A stretch of 64,000 nucleotides of DNA from Phytophthora colocasiae (Eukaryota; Oomycota; Peronosporomycetes; Peronosporales; Peronosporaceae), in NCBI GenBank assembly GCA_018806915.1, contig JAGKQI010000104.1:1240001-1304000 (forward strand), written 5' to 3'. Within the stretch, counting starts at the first letter, position 1. Each line of letters starts with the position of its first letter. The position numbers and the translations under genes are program-made. Positions 11,490-24,201 of the stretch are shown one piece after another. Under the pieces are notes generated by a model that was given only the letters and a program-made list of their open reading frames with translations, ran no database searches and was not told the origin of the DNA.

Positions 11490-11918
11490 TTAACTTGAAT
11501 TCCCATTTTTTTCTCCTTCAATCAAGCAACCGTAAGTTGCTGCAGCAGCTTCCTCGATGTGAAAAGGAGTCGTATGACCTCCACCGAACTGAACAAGCCC
11601 CGTAAAAAGTTTGTCGTGAGCGCTGCCACAGCGTTTGTACGATATCACCCATTTCGATGGAATAGGGGTATCCCAAACGAGAATGCGCTCCCTTTCGGGC
11701 TCGAGCTGAAGCGTCGAAAATGACACAAAAGCATCTTTTAGGTCGAAAAAGTTGTCATGAAACTCGGACAGAATGTCGTCGAGAACTTGGGAATCACTGA
11801 GGACGAGCTCGCGCAACGGTGCGGCCAGTTCGAGAGCTGCACTTCTTACAATGCTTGGAAAGCGAATGTCATTCAAAGTTCTTGGGTGCTTCACGCGCTC
11901 GCGGACGTGCTCGGGCAT
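11490..11918 (-). CDS. JmjC-like fragment, unit 13
   Basis: 142 codons, seven-T frame, AAAATYG allele. Confidence 0.4.
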   Translation of the reverse strand: MPEHVRERVKHPRTLNDIRFPSIVRSAALELAAPLRELVLSDSQVLDDILSEFHDNFFDLKDAFVSFSTLQLEPERERILVWDTPIPSKWVISYKRCGSAHDKLFTGLVQFGGGHTTPFHIEEAAAATYGCLIEGEKNGNSS

Positions 11919-12436
11919 GTTGAGGGTGATACCTATGTGATCTTTATAGCTATGTGCTCTTTAGATCACGACGCTTTTTGCGGATGCTAGTAACAGCTTG
12001 TCAATGCTGAAAACAGCAGTTCAGCAGTTAAATCTGCTGAAACTAGGTTTTCAGCGCTGAGGCAACAGATAATAATTAGCACCTATTTGCAAAGGGGAAA
12101 TAATTAATATCTGTTATTTGAGCGCTTAACAGGTGTTGTAGCGCCCTGGGCTACTGATTCGCTGTTACTCACCAAGAAAAACTGTTATTTTTCACCTTGT
12201 ACTTTTCCGCTTACTTATTCGGCATGCGCACGTAATGCGAACTTATCAATCAATAAACTTCAACCTACATTTATCGCAGCTATACTCTACAACCACACGT
12301 CCCCAAAGCTTGTCCGCTTGCGTAAGAGACCTAAACGGTGTAGACAAGATCATGAGTACGACGCATTTAATCTCGCCGTCTTGTTAGTATTGCCAAAACC
12401 ACTTTCCTTCGATTATAAAAATGATAGAGCCGTCTT

Positions 12437-12865
12437 TTAACTTGAATTCCCATTTTTTTCTCCTTCAATCAAGCAACCGTAAGTTGCTACAGCAGCTTCC
12501 TCGATGTGAAAAGGAGTCGTATGACCTCCACCGAACTGAACAAGCCCCGTAAAAAGTTTGTCGTGAGCGCTGCCACAGCGTTTGTACGATATCACCCATT
12601 TCGATGGAATAGGGGTATCCCAAACGAGAATGCGCTCCCTTTCGGGCTCGAGCTGAAGCGTCGAAAATGACACAAAAGCATCTTTTAGGTCGAAAAAGTT
12701 GTCATGAAACTCGGACAGAATGTCGTCGAGAACTTGGGAATCACTGAGGACGAGCTCGCGCAACGGTGCGGCCAGTTCGAGAGCTGCACTTCTTACAATG
12801 CTTGGAAAGCGAATGTCATTCAAAGTTCTTGGGTGCTTCACGCGCTCGCGGACGTGCTCGGGCAT
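12437..12865 (-). CDS. JmjC-like fragment, unit 14
   Basis: 142 codons, seven-T frame, AAVATYG allele. Confidence 0.4.
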   Translation of the reverse strand: MPEHVRERVKHPRTLNDIRFPSIVRSAALELAAPLRELVLSDSQVLDDILSEFHDNFFDLKDAFVSFSTLQLEPERERILVWDTPIPSKWVISYKRCGSAHDKLFTGLVQFGGGHTTPFHIEEAAVATYGCLIEGEKNGNSS

Positions 12866-13329
12866 GTTGAGGGTGATACCTATGTGATCTTTATAGCTAT
12901 GTGCTCTTTAGATCACGACGCTTTTGCGGATGCTAGTAACAGCTTGTCAATGCTGAAAACAGCAGTTCAGCAGTTAAATCTGCTGAAACTAGGTTTTCAG
13001 CGCTGAGGCAACAGATAATAATTAGCACCTATTTGCAAAGGGGAAATAATTAATATCTGTTATTTGAGCGCTTAACAGGTGTTGTAGCGCCCTGGGCTAC
13101 TGATTCGCTGTTACTCACCAAGAAAAACTGTTATTTTTCACCTTGTACTTTTCCGCTTACTTATTCGGCATGCGCACGTAATGCGAACTTATCAATCAAT
13201 AAACTTCAACCTACATTTATCGCAGCTATACTCTACAACCACACGTCCCCAAAGCTTGTCCGCTTGCGTAAGAGACCTAAACGGTGTAGACAAGATCATG
13301 AGTACGACGCATTTAATCTCGCCGTCTTG

Positions 13330-13812
13330 TTAGTATTGCCAAAACCACTTTCCTTCGATTATAAAAATGATAGAGCCGTCTTTTAACTTGAATTCCCATT
13401 TTTTTTCTCCTTCAATCAAGCAACCGTAAGTTGCTACAGCAGCTTCCTCGATGTGAAAAGGAGTCGTATGACCTCCACCGAACTGAACAAGCCCCGTAAA
13501 AAGTTTGTCGTGAGCGCTGCCACAGCGTTTGTACGATATCACCCATTTCGATGGAATAGGGGTATCCCAAACGAGAATGCGCTCCCTTTCGGGCTCGAGC
13601 TGAAGCGTCGAAAATGACACAAAAGCATCTTTTAGGTCGAAAAAGTTGTCATGAAACTCGGACAGAATGTCGTCGAGAACTTGGGAATCACTGAGGACGA
13701 GCTCGCGCAACGGTGCGGCCAGTTCGAGAGCTGCACTTCTTACAATGCTTGGAAAGCGAATGTCATTCAAAGTTCTTGGGTGCTTCACGCGCTCGCGGAC
13801 GTGCTCGGGCAT
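13330..13812 (-). CDS. JmjC-like fragment, unit 15 (8-T frame)
   Basis: 160 codons ending WFWQY; third and last eight-T unit. Confidence 0.45.
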   Translation of the reverse strand: MPEHVRERVKHPRTLNDIRFPSIVRSAALELAAPLRELVLSDSQVLDDILSEFHDNFFDLKDAFVSFSTLQLEPERERILVWDTPIPSKWVISYKRCGSAHDKLFTGLVQFGGGHTTPFHIEEAAVATYGCLIEGEKKWEFKLKDGSIIFIIEGKWFWQY

Positions 13813-14259
13813 GTTGAGGGTGATACCTATGTGATCTTTATAGCTATGTGCTCTTTAGATCACGACGCTTTTGCGGATGCTAGTAACAGCTTGTCAATGC
13901 TGAAAACAGCAGTTCAGCAGTTAAATCTGCTGAAACTAGGTTTTCAGCGCTGAGGCAACAGATAATAATTAGCACCTATTTGCAAAGGGGAAATAATTAA
14001 TATCTGTTATTTGAGCGCTTAACAGGTGTTGTAGCGCCCTGGGCTACTGATTCGCTGTTACTCACCAAGAAAAACTGTTATTTTTCACCTTGTACTTTTC
14101 CGCTTACTTATTCGGCATGCGCACGTAATGCGAACTTATCAATCAATAAACTTCAACCTACATTTATCGCAGCTATACTCTACAACCACACGTCCCCAAA
14201 GCTTGTCCGCTTGCGTAAGAGACCTAAACGGTGTAGACAAGATCATGAGTACGACGCAT

Positions 14260-14757
14260 TTAATCTCGCCGTCTTGTTAGTATTGCCAAAACCACTTTCC
14301 TTCGATTATAAAAATGATAGAGCCGTCTTTTAACTTGAATTCCCATTTTTTCTCCTTCAATCAAGCAACCGTAAGTTGCTGCAGCAGCTTCCTCGATGTG
14401 AAAAGGAGTCGTATGACCTCCACCGAACTGAACAAGCCCCGTAAAAAGTTTGTCGTGAGCGCTGCCACAGCGTTTGTACGATATCACCCATTTCGATGGA
14501 ATAGGGGTATCCCAAACGAGAATGCGCTCCCTTTCGGGCTCGAGCTGAAGCGTCGAAAATGACACAAAAGCATCTTTTAGGTCGAAAAAGTTGTCATGAA
14601 ACTCGGACAGAATGTCGTCGAGAACTTGGGAATCACTGAGGACGAGCTCGCGCAACGGTGCGGCCAGTTCGAGAGCTGCACTTCTTACAATGCTTGGAAA
14701 GCGAATGTCATTCAAAGTTCTTGGGTGCTTCACGCGCTCGCGGACGTGCTCGGGCAT
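14260..14757 (-). CDS. JmjC-like fragment, unit 16 (6-T frame)
   Basis: 165 codons with the ILTRRRD tail, as in unit 2, but with the AAAATYG allele. Confidence 0.4.
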   Translation of the reverse strand: MPEHVRERVKHPRTLNDIRFPSIVRSAALELAAPLRELVLSDSQVLDDILSEFHDNFFDLKDAFVSFSTLQLEPERERILVWDTPIPSKWVISYKRCGSAHDKLFTGLVQFGGGHTTPFHIEEAAAATYGCLIEGEKMGIQVKRRLYHFYNRRKVVLAILTRRRD

Positions 14758-15301
14758 GTTGAGGGTGATACCTATGTGATCTTTATAGCTATGTGCTCTT
14801 TAGATCACGACGCTTTTTGCGGATGCTAGTAACAGCTTGTCAATGCTGAAAACAGCAGTTCAGCAGTTAAATCTGCTGAAACTAGGTTTTCAGCGCTGAG
14901 GCAACAGATAATAATTAGCACCTATTTGCAAAGGGGAAATAATTAATATCTGTTATTTGAGCGCTTAACAGGTGTTGTAGCGCCCTGGGCTACTGATTCG
15001 CTGTTACTCACCAAGAAAAACTGTTATTTTTCACCTTGTACTTTTCCGCTTACTTATTCGGCATGCGCACGTAATGCGAACTTATCAATCAATAAACTTC
15101 AACCTACATTTATCGCAGCTATACTCTACAACCACACGTCCCCAAAGCTTGTCCGCTTGCGTAAGAGACCTAAACGGTGTAGACAAGATCATGAGTACGA
15201 CGCATTTAATCTCGCCGTCTTGTTAGTATTGCCAAAACCACTTTCCTTCGATTATAAAATGATAGAGCCGTCTTTTAACTTGAATTCCCATTTTTTCTCC
15301 T

Positions 15302-15700
15302 TCAATCAAGCAACCGTAAGTTGCTGCAGCAGCTTCCTCGATGTGAAAAGGAGTCGTATGACCTCCACCGAACTGAACAAGCCCCGTAAAGTTTGTCGTG
15401 AGCGCTGCCACAGCGTTTGTACGATATCACCCATTTCGATGGAATAGGGGTATCCCAAACGAGAATGCGCTCCCTTTCGGGCTCGAGCTGAAGCGTCGAA
15501 AATGACACAAAAGCATCTTTTAGGTCGAAAAAGTTGTCATGAAACTCGGACAGAATGTCGTCGAGAACTTGGGAATCACTGAGGACGAGCTCGCGCAACG
15601 GTGCGGCCAGTTCGAGAGCTGCACTTCTTACAATGCTTGGAAAGCGAATGTCATTCAAAGTTCTTGGGTGCTTCACGCGCTCGCGGACGTGCTCGGGCAT
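15302..15700 (-). pseudogene. JmjC-like fragment, unit 17 (frameshifted)
   Basis: The GTAAAAAG run is shortened by two A near 15389. Residues after HDKL are read in the wrong frame, so GGGHTTPFHIE is lost. Confidence 0.45.
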
Positions 15701-16216
15701 GTTGAGGGTGATACCTATGTGATCTTTATAGCTATGTGCTCTTTAGATCACGACGCTTTTGCGGATGCTAGTAACAGCTTGTCAATGCTGAAAACAGCAG
15801 TTCAGCAGTTAAATCTGCTGAAACTAGGTTTTCAGCGCTGAGGCAACAGATAATAATTAGCACCTATTTGCAAAGGGGAAATAATTAATATCTGTTATTT
15901 GAGCGCTTAACAGGTGTTGTAGCGCCCTGGGCTACTGATTCGCTGTTACTCACCAAGAAAACTGTTATTTTTCACCTTGTACTTTTCCGCTTACTTATTC
16001 GGCATGCGCACGTAATGCGAACTTATCAATCAATAAACTTCAACCTACATTTATCGCAGCTATACTCTACAACCACACGTCCCCAAAGCTTGTCCGCTTG
16101 CGTAAGAGACCTAAACGGTGTAGACAAGATCATGAGTACGACGCATTTAATCTCGCCGTCTTGTTAGTATTGCCAAAACCACTTTCCTTCGATTATAAAA
16201 ATGATAGAGCCGTCTT

Positions 16217-16645
16217 TTAACTTGAATTCCCATTTTTTTCTCCTTCAATCAAGCAACCGTAAGTTGCTGCAGCAGCTTCCTCGATGTGAAAAGGAGTCGT
16301 ATGACCTCCACCGAACTGAACAAGCCCCGTAAAAAGTTTGTCGTGAGCGCTGCCACAGCGTTTGTACGATTTCACCCATTTCGATGGAATAGGGGTATCC
16401 CAAACGAGAATGCGCTCCCTTTCGGGCTCGAGCTGAAGCGTCGAAAATGACACAAAAGCATCTTTTAGGTCGAAAAAGTTGTCATGAAACTCGGACAGAA
16501 TGTCGTCGAGAACTTGGGAATCACTGAGGACGAGCTCGCGCAACGGTGCGGCCAGTTCGAGAGCTGCACTTCTTACAATGCTTGGAAAGCGAATGTCATT
16601 CAAAGTTCTTGGGTGCTTCACGCGCTCGCGGACGTGCTCGGGCAT
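16217..16645 (-). CDS. JmjC-like fragment, unit 18
   Basis: 142 codons, seven-T frame, SKWVKSY variant. Confidence 0.4.
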   Translation of the reverse strand: MPEHVRERVKHPRTLNDIRFPSIVRSAALELAAPLRELVLSDSQVLDDILSEFHDNFFDLKDAFVSFSTLQLEPERERILVWDTPIPSKWVKSYKRCGSAHDKLFTGLVQFGGGHTTPFHIEEAAAATYGCLIEGEKNGNSS

Positions 16646-17316
16646 GTTGAGGGTGATACCTATGTGATCTTTATAGCTATGTGCTCTTTAGATCACGACG
16701 CTTTTGCGGATGCTAGTAACAGCTTGTCAATGCTGAAAACAGCAGTTCAGCAGTTAAATCTGCTGAAACTAGGTTTTCAGCGCTGAGGCAACAGATAATA
16801 ATTAGCACCTATTTGCAAAGGGGAAATAATTAATATCTGTTATTTGAGCGCTTAACAGGTGTTGTAGCGCCCTGGGCTACTGATTCGCTGTTACTCACCA
16901 AGAAAACTGTTATTGTTCACCTTGTACTTTTCCGCTTACTTATTCGGCATGCGCACGTAATGCGAACTTATCAATCAATAAACTTCAACCTACATTTATC
17001 GCAGCTATACTCTACAACCACACGTCCCCAAAGCTTGTCCGCTTGCGTAAGAGACCTAAACGGTGTAGACAAGATCATGAGTACGACGCATTTAATCTCG
17101 CCGTCTTGTTAGTATTGCCAAAACCACTTTCCTTCGATTATAAAAATGATAGAGCCGTCTTTTAACTTGAATTCCCATTTTTTTCTCCTTCAATCAAGCA
17201 ACCGTAAGTTGCTGCAGCAGCTTCCTCGATGTGAAAAGGAGTCGTATGACCTCCACCGAACTGAACAAGCCCCGTAAAAAGTTTGTCGTGAGCGCTGCCA
17301 CAGCGTTTGTACGATA

Positions 17317-17589
17317 TCACCCATTTCGATGGAATAGGGGTATCCCAAACGAGAATGCGCTCCCTTTCGGGCTCGAGCTGAAGCGTCGAAAATGACACAA
17401 AGCATCTTTTAGGTCGAAAAAGTTGTCATGAAACTCGGACAGAATGTCGTCGAGAACTTGGGAATCACTGAGGACGAGCTCGCGCAACGGTGCGGCCAGT
17501 TCGAGAGCTGCACTTCTTACAATGCTTGGAAAGCGAATGTCATTCAAAGTTCTTGGGTGCTTCACGCGCTCGCGGACGTGCTCGGGCAT
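17317..17589 (-). pseudogene. JmjC-like fragment, unit 19 (frameshifted)
   Basis: One A is lost in ACACAAAAGC near 17400, shifting the frame after LKDA. The HIE part remains open only as a separate 78-codon frame (17162-17398). Confidence 0.45.
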
Positions 17590-18107
17590 GTTGAGGGTGA
17601 TACCTATGTGATCTTTATAGCTATGTGCTCTTTAGATCACGACGCTTTTTGCGGATGCTAGTAACAGCTTGTCAATGCTGAAAACAGCAGTTCAGCAGTT
17701 AAATCTGCTGAAACTAGGTTTTCAGCGCTGAGGCAACAGATAATAATTAGCACCTATTTGCAAAGGGGAAATAATTAATATCTGTTATTTGAGCGCTTAA
17801 CAGGTGTTGTAGCGCCCTGGGCTACTGATTCGCTGTTACTCACCAAGAAAAACTGTTATTTTTCACCTTGTACTTTTCCGCTTACTTATTCGGCATGCGC
17901 ACGTAATGCGAACTTATCAATCAATAAACTTCAACCTACATTTATCGCAGCTATACTCTACAACCACACGTCCCCAAAGCTTGTCCGCTTGCGTAAGAGA
18001 CCTAAACGGTGTAGACAAGATCATGAGTACGACGCATTTAATCTCGCCGTCTTGTTAGTATTGCCAAAACCACTTTCCTTCGATTATAAAAATGATAGAG
18101 CCGTCTT

Positions 18108-18536
18108 TTAACTTGAATTCCCATTTTTTTCTCCTTCAATCAAGCAACCGTAAGTTGCTACAGCAGCTTCCTCGATGTGAAAAGGAGTCGTATGACCTCC
18201 ACCGAACTGAACAAGCCCCGTAAAAAGTTTGTCGTGAGCGCTGCCACAGCGTTTGTACGATTTCACCCATTTCGATGGAATAGGGGTATCCCAAACGAGA
18301 ATGCGCTCCCTTTCGGGCTCGAGCTGAAGCGTCGAAAATGACACAAAAGCATCTTTTAGGTCGAAAAAGTTGTCATGAAACTCGGACAGAATGTCGTCGA
18401 GAACTTGGGAATCACTGAGGACGAGCTCGCGCAACGGTGCGGCCAGTTCGAGAGCTGCACTTCTTACAATGCTTGGAAAGCGAATGTCATTCAAAGTTCT
18501 TGGGTGCTTCACGCGCTCGCGGACGTGCTCGGGCAT
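18108..18536 (-). CDS. JmjC-like fragment, unit 20
   Basis: 142 codons, seven-T frame, SKWVKSY and AAVATYG alleles. Confidence 0.4.
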   Translation of the reverse strand: MPEHVRERVKHPRTLNDIRFPSIVRSAALELAAPLRELVLSDSQVLDDILSEFHDNFFDLKDAFVSFSTLQLEPERERILVWDTPIPSKWVKSYKRCGSAHDKLFTGLVQFGGGHTTPFHIEEAAVATYGCLIEGEKNGNSS

Positions 18537-19206
18537 GTTGAGGGTGATACCTATGTGATCTTTATAGCTATGTGCTCTTTAGATCACGACGCTTTTGCGG
18601 ATGCTAGTAACAGCTTGTCAATGCTGAAAACAGCAGTTCAGCAGTTAAATCTGCTGAAACTAGGTTTTCAGCGCTGAGGCAACAGATAATAATTAGCACC
18701 TATTTGCAAAGGGGAAATAATTAATATCTGTTATTTGAGCGCTTAACAGGTGTTGTAGCGCCCTGGGCTACTGATTCGCTGTTACTCACCAAGAAAAACT
18801 GTTATTTTTCACCTTGTACTTTTCCGCTTACTTATTCGGCATGCGCACGTAATGCGAACTTATCAATCAATAAACTTCAACCTACATTTATCGCAGCTAT
18901 ACTCTACAACCACACGTCCCCAAAGCTTGTCCGCTTGCGTAAGAGACCTAAACGGTGTAGACAAGATCATGAGTACGACGCATTTAATCTCGCCGTCTTG
19001 TTAGTATTGCCAAAACCACTTTCCTTCGATTATAAAAATGATAGAGCCGTCTTTTAACTTGAATTCCCATTTTTTCTCCTTCAATCAAGCAACCGTAAGT
19101 TGCTACAGCAGCTTCCTCGATGTGAAAAGGAGTCGTATGACCTCCACCGAACTGAACAAGCCCCGTAAAAGTTTGTCGTGAGCGCTGCCACAGCGTTTGT
19201 ACGATT

Positions 19207-19479
19207 TCACCCATTTCGATGGAATAGGGTATCCCAAACGAGAATGCGCTCCCTTTCGGGCTCGAGCTGAAGCGTCGAAAATGACACAAAAGCATCTTTT
19301 AGGTCGAAAAAGTTGTCATGAAACTCGGACAGAATGTCGTCGAGAACTTGGGAATCACTGAGGACGAGCTCGCGCAACGGTGCGGCCAGTTCGAGAGCTG
19401 CACTTCTTACAATGCTTGGAAAGCGAATGTCATTCAAAGTTCTTGGGTGCTTCACGCGCTCGCGGACGTGCTCGGGCAT
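19207..19479 (-). pseudogene. JmjC-like fragment, unit 21 (frameshifted)
   Basis: GGG instead of GGGG near 19228, as in unit 9; the first frame stops at HRNG. A one-base loss further along and a six-T run leave the HIE part open in a separate frame (18984-19295). Confidence 0.45.
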
Positions 19480-19944
19480 GTTGAGGGTGATACCTATGTG
19501 ATCTTTATAGCTATGTGCTCTTTAGATCACGACGCTTTTTGCGGATGCTAGTAACAGCTTGTCAATGCTGAAAACAGCAGTTCAGCAGTTAAATCTGCTG
19601 AAACTAGGTTTTCAGCGCTGAGGCAACAGATAATAATTAGCACCTATTTGCAAAGGGGAAATAATTAATATCTGTTATTTGAGCGCTTAACAGGTGTTGT
19701 AGCGCCCTGGGCTACTGATTCGCTGTTACTCACCAAGAAAAACTGTTATTTTTCACCTTGTACTTTTCCGCTTACTTATTCGGCATGCGCACGTAATGCG
19801 AACTTATCAATCAATAAACTTCAACCTACATTTATCGCAGCTATACTCTACAACCACACGTCCCCAAAGCTTGTCCGCTTGCGTAAGAGACCTAAACGGT
19901 GTAGACAAGATCATGAGTACGACGCATTTAATCTCGCCGTCTTG

Positions 19945-20424
19945 TTAGTATTGCCAAAACCACTTTCCTTCGATTATAAAAATGATAGAGCCGTCTTTTA
20001 ACTTGAATTCCCATTTTTCTCCTTCAATCAAGCAACCGTAAGTTGCTGCAGCAGCTTCCTCGATGTGAAAAGGAGTCGTATGACCTCCACCGAACTGAAC
20101 AAGCCCCGTAAAAAGTTTGTCGTGAGCGCTGCCACAGCGTTTGTACGATATCACCCATTTCGATGGAATAGGGGTATCCCAAACGAGAATGCGCTCCCTT
20201 TCGGGCTCGAGCTGAAGCGTCGAAAATGACACAAAAGCATCTTTTAGGTCGAAAAAGTTGTCATGAAACTCGGACAGAATGTCGTCGAGAACTTGGGAAT
20301 CACTGAGGACGAGCTCGCGCAACGGTGCGGCCAGTTCGAGAGCTGCACTTCTTACAATGCTTGGAAAGCGAATGTCATTCAAAGTTCTTGGGTGCTTCAC
20401 GCGCTCGCGGACGTGCTCGGGCAT
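19945..20424 (-). CDS. JmjC-like fragment, unit 22 (5-T frame)
   Basis: 159 codons. A five-T run is in phase with eight T, so GEKWEF and the WFWQY end are kept with one Lys fewer. Confidence 0.45.
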   Translation of the reverse strand: MPEHVRERVKHPRTLNDIRFPSIVRSAALELAAPLRELVLSDSQVLDDILSEFHDNFFDLKDAFVSFSTLQLEPERERILVWDTPIPSKWVISYKRCGSAHDKLFTGLVQFGGGHTTPFHIEEAAAATYGCLIEGEKWEFKLKDGSIIFIIEGKWFWQY

Positions 20425-20941
20425 GTTGAGGGTGATACCTATGTGATCTTTATAGCTATGTGCTCTTTAGATCACGACGCTTTTTGCGGATGCTAGTAAC
20501 AGCTTGTCAATGCTGAAAACAGCAGTTCAGCAGTTAAATCTGCTGAAACTAGGTTTTCAGCGCTGAGGCAACAGATAATAATTAGCACCTATTTGCAAAG
20601 GGAAATAATTAATATCTGTTATTTGAGCGCTTAACAGGTGTTGTAGCGCCCTGGGCTACTGATTCGCTGTTACTCACCAAGAAAAACTGTTATTTTTCAC
20701 CTTGTACTTTTCCGCTTACTTATTCGGCATGCGCACGTAATGCGAACTTATCAATCAATAAACTTCAACCTACATTTATCGCAGCTATACTCTACAACCA
20801 CACGTCCCCAAAGCTTGTCCGCTTGCGTAAGAGACCTAAACGGTGTAGACAAGATCATGAGTACGACGCATTTAATCTCGCCGTCTTGTTAGTATTGCCA
20901 AAACCACTTTCCTTCGATTATAAAAATGATAGAGCCGTCTT

Positions 20942-21367
20942 TTAACTTGAATTCCCATTTTTTTCTCCTTCAATCAAGCAACCGTAAGTTGCTGCAGCAG
21001 CTTCCTCGATGTGAAAGGAGTCGTATGACCTCCACCGAACTGAACAAGCCCCGTAAAGTTTGTCGTGAGCGCTGCCACAGCGTTTGTACGATTTCACCCA
21101 TTTCGATGGAATAGGGGTATCCCAAACGAGAATGCGCTCCCTTTCGGGCTCGAGCTGAAGCGTCGAAAATGACACAAAAGCATCTTTTAGGTCGAAAAAG
21201 TTGTCATGAAACTCGGACAGAATGTCGTCGAGAACTTGGGAATCACTGAGGACGAGCTCGCGCAACGGCGCGGCCAGTTCGAGAGCTGCACTTCTTACAA
21301 TGCTTGGAAAGCGAATGTCATTCAAAGTTCTTGGGTGCTTCACGCGCTCGCGGACGTGCTCGGGCAT
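20942..21367 (-). CDS. JmjC-like fragment, unit 23 (double shift)
   Basis: Two A are missing near 21057 and one near 21015. The shifts compensate, so ~17 residues before HIEE are out of frame but HIEE and GEK are restored (141 codons). Confidence 0.4.
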   Translation of the reverse strand: MPEHVRERVKHPRTLNDIRFPSIVRSAALELAAPLRELVLSDSQVLDDILSEFHDNFFDLKDAFVSFSTLQLEPERERILVWDTPIPSKWVKSYKRCGSAHDKLYGACSVRWRSYDSFHIEEAAAATYGCLIEGEKNGNSS

Positions 21368-21881
21368 GTTGAGGTGATACCTATGTGATCTTTATAGCTA
21401 TGTGCTCTTTAGATCACGACGCTTTTGCGGATGCTAGTAACAGCTTGTCAATGCTGAAAACAGCAGTTCAGCAGTTAAATCTGCTGAAACTAGGTTTTCA
21501 GCGCTGAGGCAACAGATAATAATTAGCACCTATTTGCAAAGGAAATAATTAATATCTGTTATTTGAGCGCTTAACAGGTGTTGTAGCGCCCTGGGCTACT
21601 GATTCGCTGTTACTCACCAAGAAAAACTGTTATTTTTCACCTTGTACTTTTCCGCTTACTTATTCGGCATGCGCACGTAATGCGAACTTATCAATCAATA
21701 AACTTCAACCTACATTTATCGCAGCTATACTCTACAACCACACGTCCCCAAAGCTTGTCCGCTTGCGTAAGAGACCTAAACGGTGTAGACAAGATCATGA
21801 GTACGACGCATTTAATCTCGCCGTCTTGTTAGTATTGCCAAAACCACTTTCCTTCGATTATAAAAATGATAGAGCCGTCTT

Positions 21882-22310
21882 TTAACTTGAATTCCCATTT
21901 TTTTCTCCTTCAATCAAGCAACCGTAAGTTGCTGCAGCAGCTTCCTCAATGTGAAAGGGAGTCGTATGACCTCCACCGAACTGAACAAGCCCCGTAAAAA
22001 GTTTGTCGTGAGCGCTGCCACAGCGTTTGTACGATTTCACCCATTTCGATGGAATAGGGGTATCCCAAACGAGAATGCGCTCCCTTTCGGGCTCGAGCTG
22101 AAGCGTCGAAAATGACACAAAAGCATCTTTTAGGTCGAAAAAGTTGTCATGAAACTCGGACAGAATGTCGTCGAGAACTTGGGAATCACTGAGGACGAGC
22201 TCGCGCAACGGCGCGGCCAGTTCGAGAGCTGCACTTCTTACAATGCTTGGAAAGCGAATGTCATTCAAAGTTCTTGGGTGCTTCACGCGCTCGCGGACGT
22301 GCTCGGGCAT
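21882..22310 (-). CDS. JmjC-like fragment, unit 24
   Basis: 142 codons, seven-T frame. Private change CCTCAATGTG near 21946. Confidence 0.4.
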   Translation of the reverse strand: MPEHVRERVKHPRTLNDIRFPSIVRSAALELAAPLRELVLSDSQVLDDILSEFHDNFFDLKDAFVSFSTLQLEPERERILVWDTPIPSKWVKSYKRCGSAHDKLFTGLVQFGGGHTTPFHIEEAAAATYGCLIEGEKNGNSS

Positions 22311-22827
22311 GTTGAGGTGATACCTATGTGATCTTTATAGCTATGTGCTCTTTAGATCACGACGCTTTTTGCGGATGCTAGTAACAGCTTGTCAATGCTG
22401 AAAACAGCAGTTCAGCAGTTAAATCTGCTGAAACTAGGTTTTCAGCGCTGAGGCAACAGATAATAATTAGCACCTATTTGCAAAGGGGAAATAATTAATA
22501 TCTGTTATTTGAGCGCTTAACAGGTGTTGTAGCGCCCTGGGCTACTGATTCGCTGTTACTCACCAAGAAAAACTGTTATTTTTCACCTTGTACTTTTCCG
22601 CTTACTTATTCGGCATGCGCACGTAATGCGAACTTATCAATCAATAAACTTCAACCTACATTTATCGCAGCTATACTCTACAACCACACGTCCCCAAAGC
22701 TTGTCCGCTTGCGTAAGAGACCTAAACGGTGTAGACAAGATCATGAGTACGACGCATTTAATCTCGCCGTCTTGTTAGTATTGCCAAAACCACTTTCCTT
22801 CGATTATAAAAATGATAGAGCCGTCTT

Positions 22828-23256
22828 TTAACTTGAATTCCCATTTTTTTCTCCTTCAATCAAGCAACCGTAAGTTGCTGCAGCAGCTTCCTCGATGTGA
22901 AAAGGAGTCGTATGACCTCCACCGAACTGAACAAGCCCCGTAAAAAGTTTGTCGTGAGCGCTGCCACAGCGTTTGTACGATATCACCCATTTCGATGGAA
23001 TAGGGGTATCCCAAACGAGAATGCGCTCCCTTTCGGGCTCGAGCTGAAGCGTCGAAAATGACACAAAAGCATCTTTTAGGTCGAAAAAGTTGTCATGAAA
23101 CTCGGACAGAATGTCGTCGAGAACTTGGGAATCACTGAGGACGAGCTCGCGCAACGGTGCGGCCAGTTCGAGAGCTGCACTTCTTACAATGCTTGGAAAG
23201 CGAATGTCATTCAAAGTTCTTGGGTGCTTCACGCGCTCGCGGACGTGCTCGGGCAT
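22828..23256 (-). CDS. JmjC-like fragment, unit 25
   Basis: 142 codons, seven-T frame, AAAATYG allele. Confidence 0.4.
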   Translation of the reverse strand: MPEHVRERVKHPRTLNDIRFPSIVRSAALELAAPLRELVLSDSQVLDDILSEFHDNFFDLKDAFVSFSTLQLEPERERILVWDTPIPSKWVISYKRCGSAHDKLFTGLVQFGGGHTTPFHIEEAAAATYGCLIEGEKNGNSS

Positions 23257-23805
23257 GTTGAGGGTGATACCTATGTGATCTTTATAGCTATGTGCTCTTT
23301 AGATCACGACGCTTTTTGCGGATGCTAGTAACAGCTTGTCAATGCTGAAAACAGCAGTTCAGCAGTTAAATCTGCTGAAACTAGGTTTTCAGCGCTGAGG
23401 CAACAGATAATAATTAGCACCTATTTGCAAAGGGAAATAATTAATATCTGTTATTTGAGCGCTTAACAGGTGTTGTAGCGCCCTGGGCTACTGATTCGCT
23501 GTTACTCACCAAGAAAAACTGTTATTTTTCACCTTGTACTTTTCCGCTTACTTATTCGGCATGCGCACGTAATGCGAACTTATCAATCAATAAACTTCAA
23601 CCTACATTTATCGCAGCTATACTCTACAACCACACGTCCCCAAAGCTTGTCCGCTTGCGTAAGAGACCTAAACGGTGTAGACAAGATCATGAGTACGACG
23701 CATTTAATCTCGCCGTCTTGTTAGTATTGCCAAAACCACTTTCCTTCGATTATATAAATGATAGAGCCGTCTTTTAACTTGAATTCCCATTTTTTTCTCC
23801 TTCAA

Positions 23806-24201
23806 TCAAGCAACCGTAAGTTGCTGCAGCAGCTTCCTCGATGTGAAAAGGAGTCGTATGACCTCCACCGAACTGAACAAGCCCCGTAAAAGTTTGTCGT
23901 GAGCGCTGCCACAGCGTTTGTACGATTTCACCCATTTCGATGGAATAGGGGTATCCCAAACGAGAATGCGCTCCCTTTCGGGCTCGAGCTGAAGCGTCGA
24001 AAATGACACAAAAGCATCTTTTAGGTCGAAAAAGTTGTCATGAAACTCGGACAGAATGTCGTCGAGAACTTGGGAATCACTGAGGACGAGCTCGCGCAAC
24101 GGCGCGGCCAGTTCGAGAGCTGCACTTCTTACAATGCTTGGAAAGCGAATGTCATTCAAAGTTCTTGGGTGCTTCACGCGCTCGCGGACGTGCTCGGGCA
24201 T
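23806..24201 (-). pseudogene. JmjC-like fragment, unit 26 (frameshifted)
   Basis: One A is missing in the GTAAAAAG run near 23890. The first frame loses the HIE block, which stays open in a second frame (23774-23959). Confidence 0.45.
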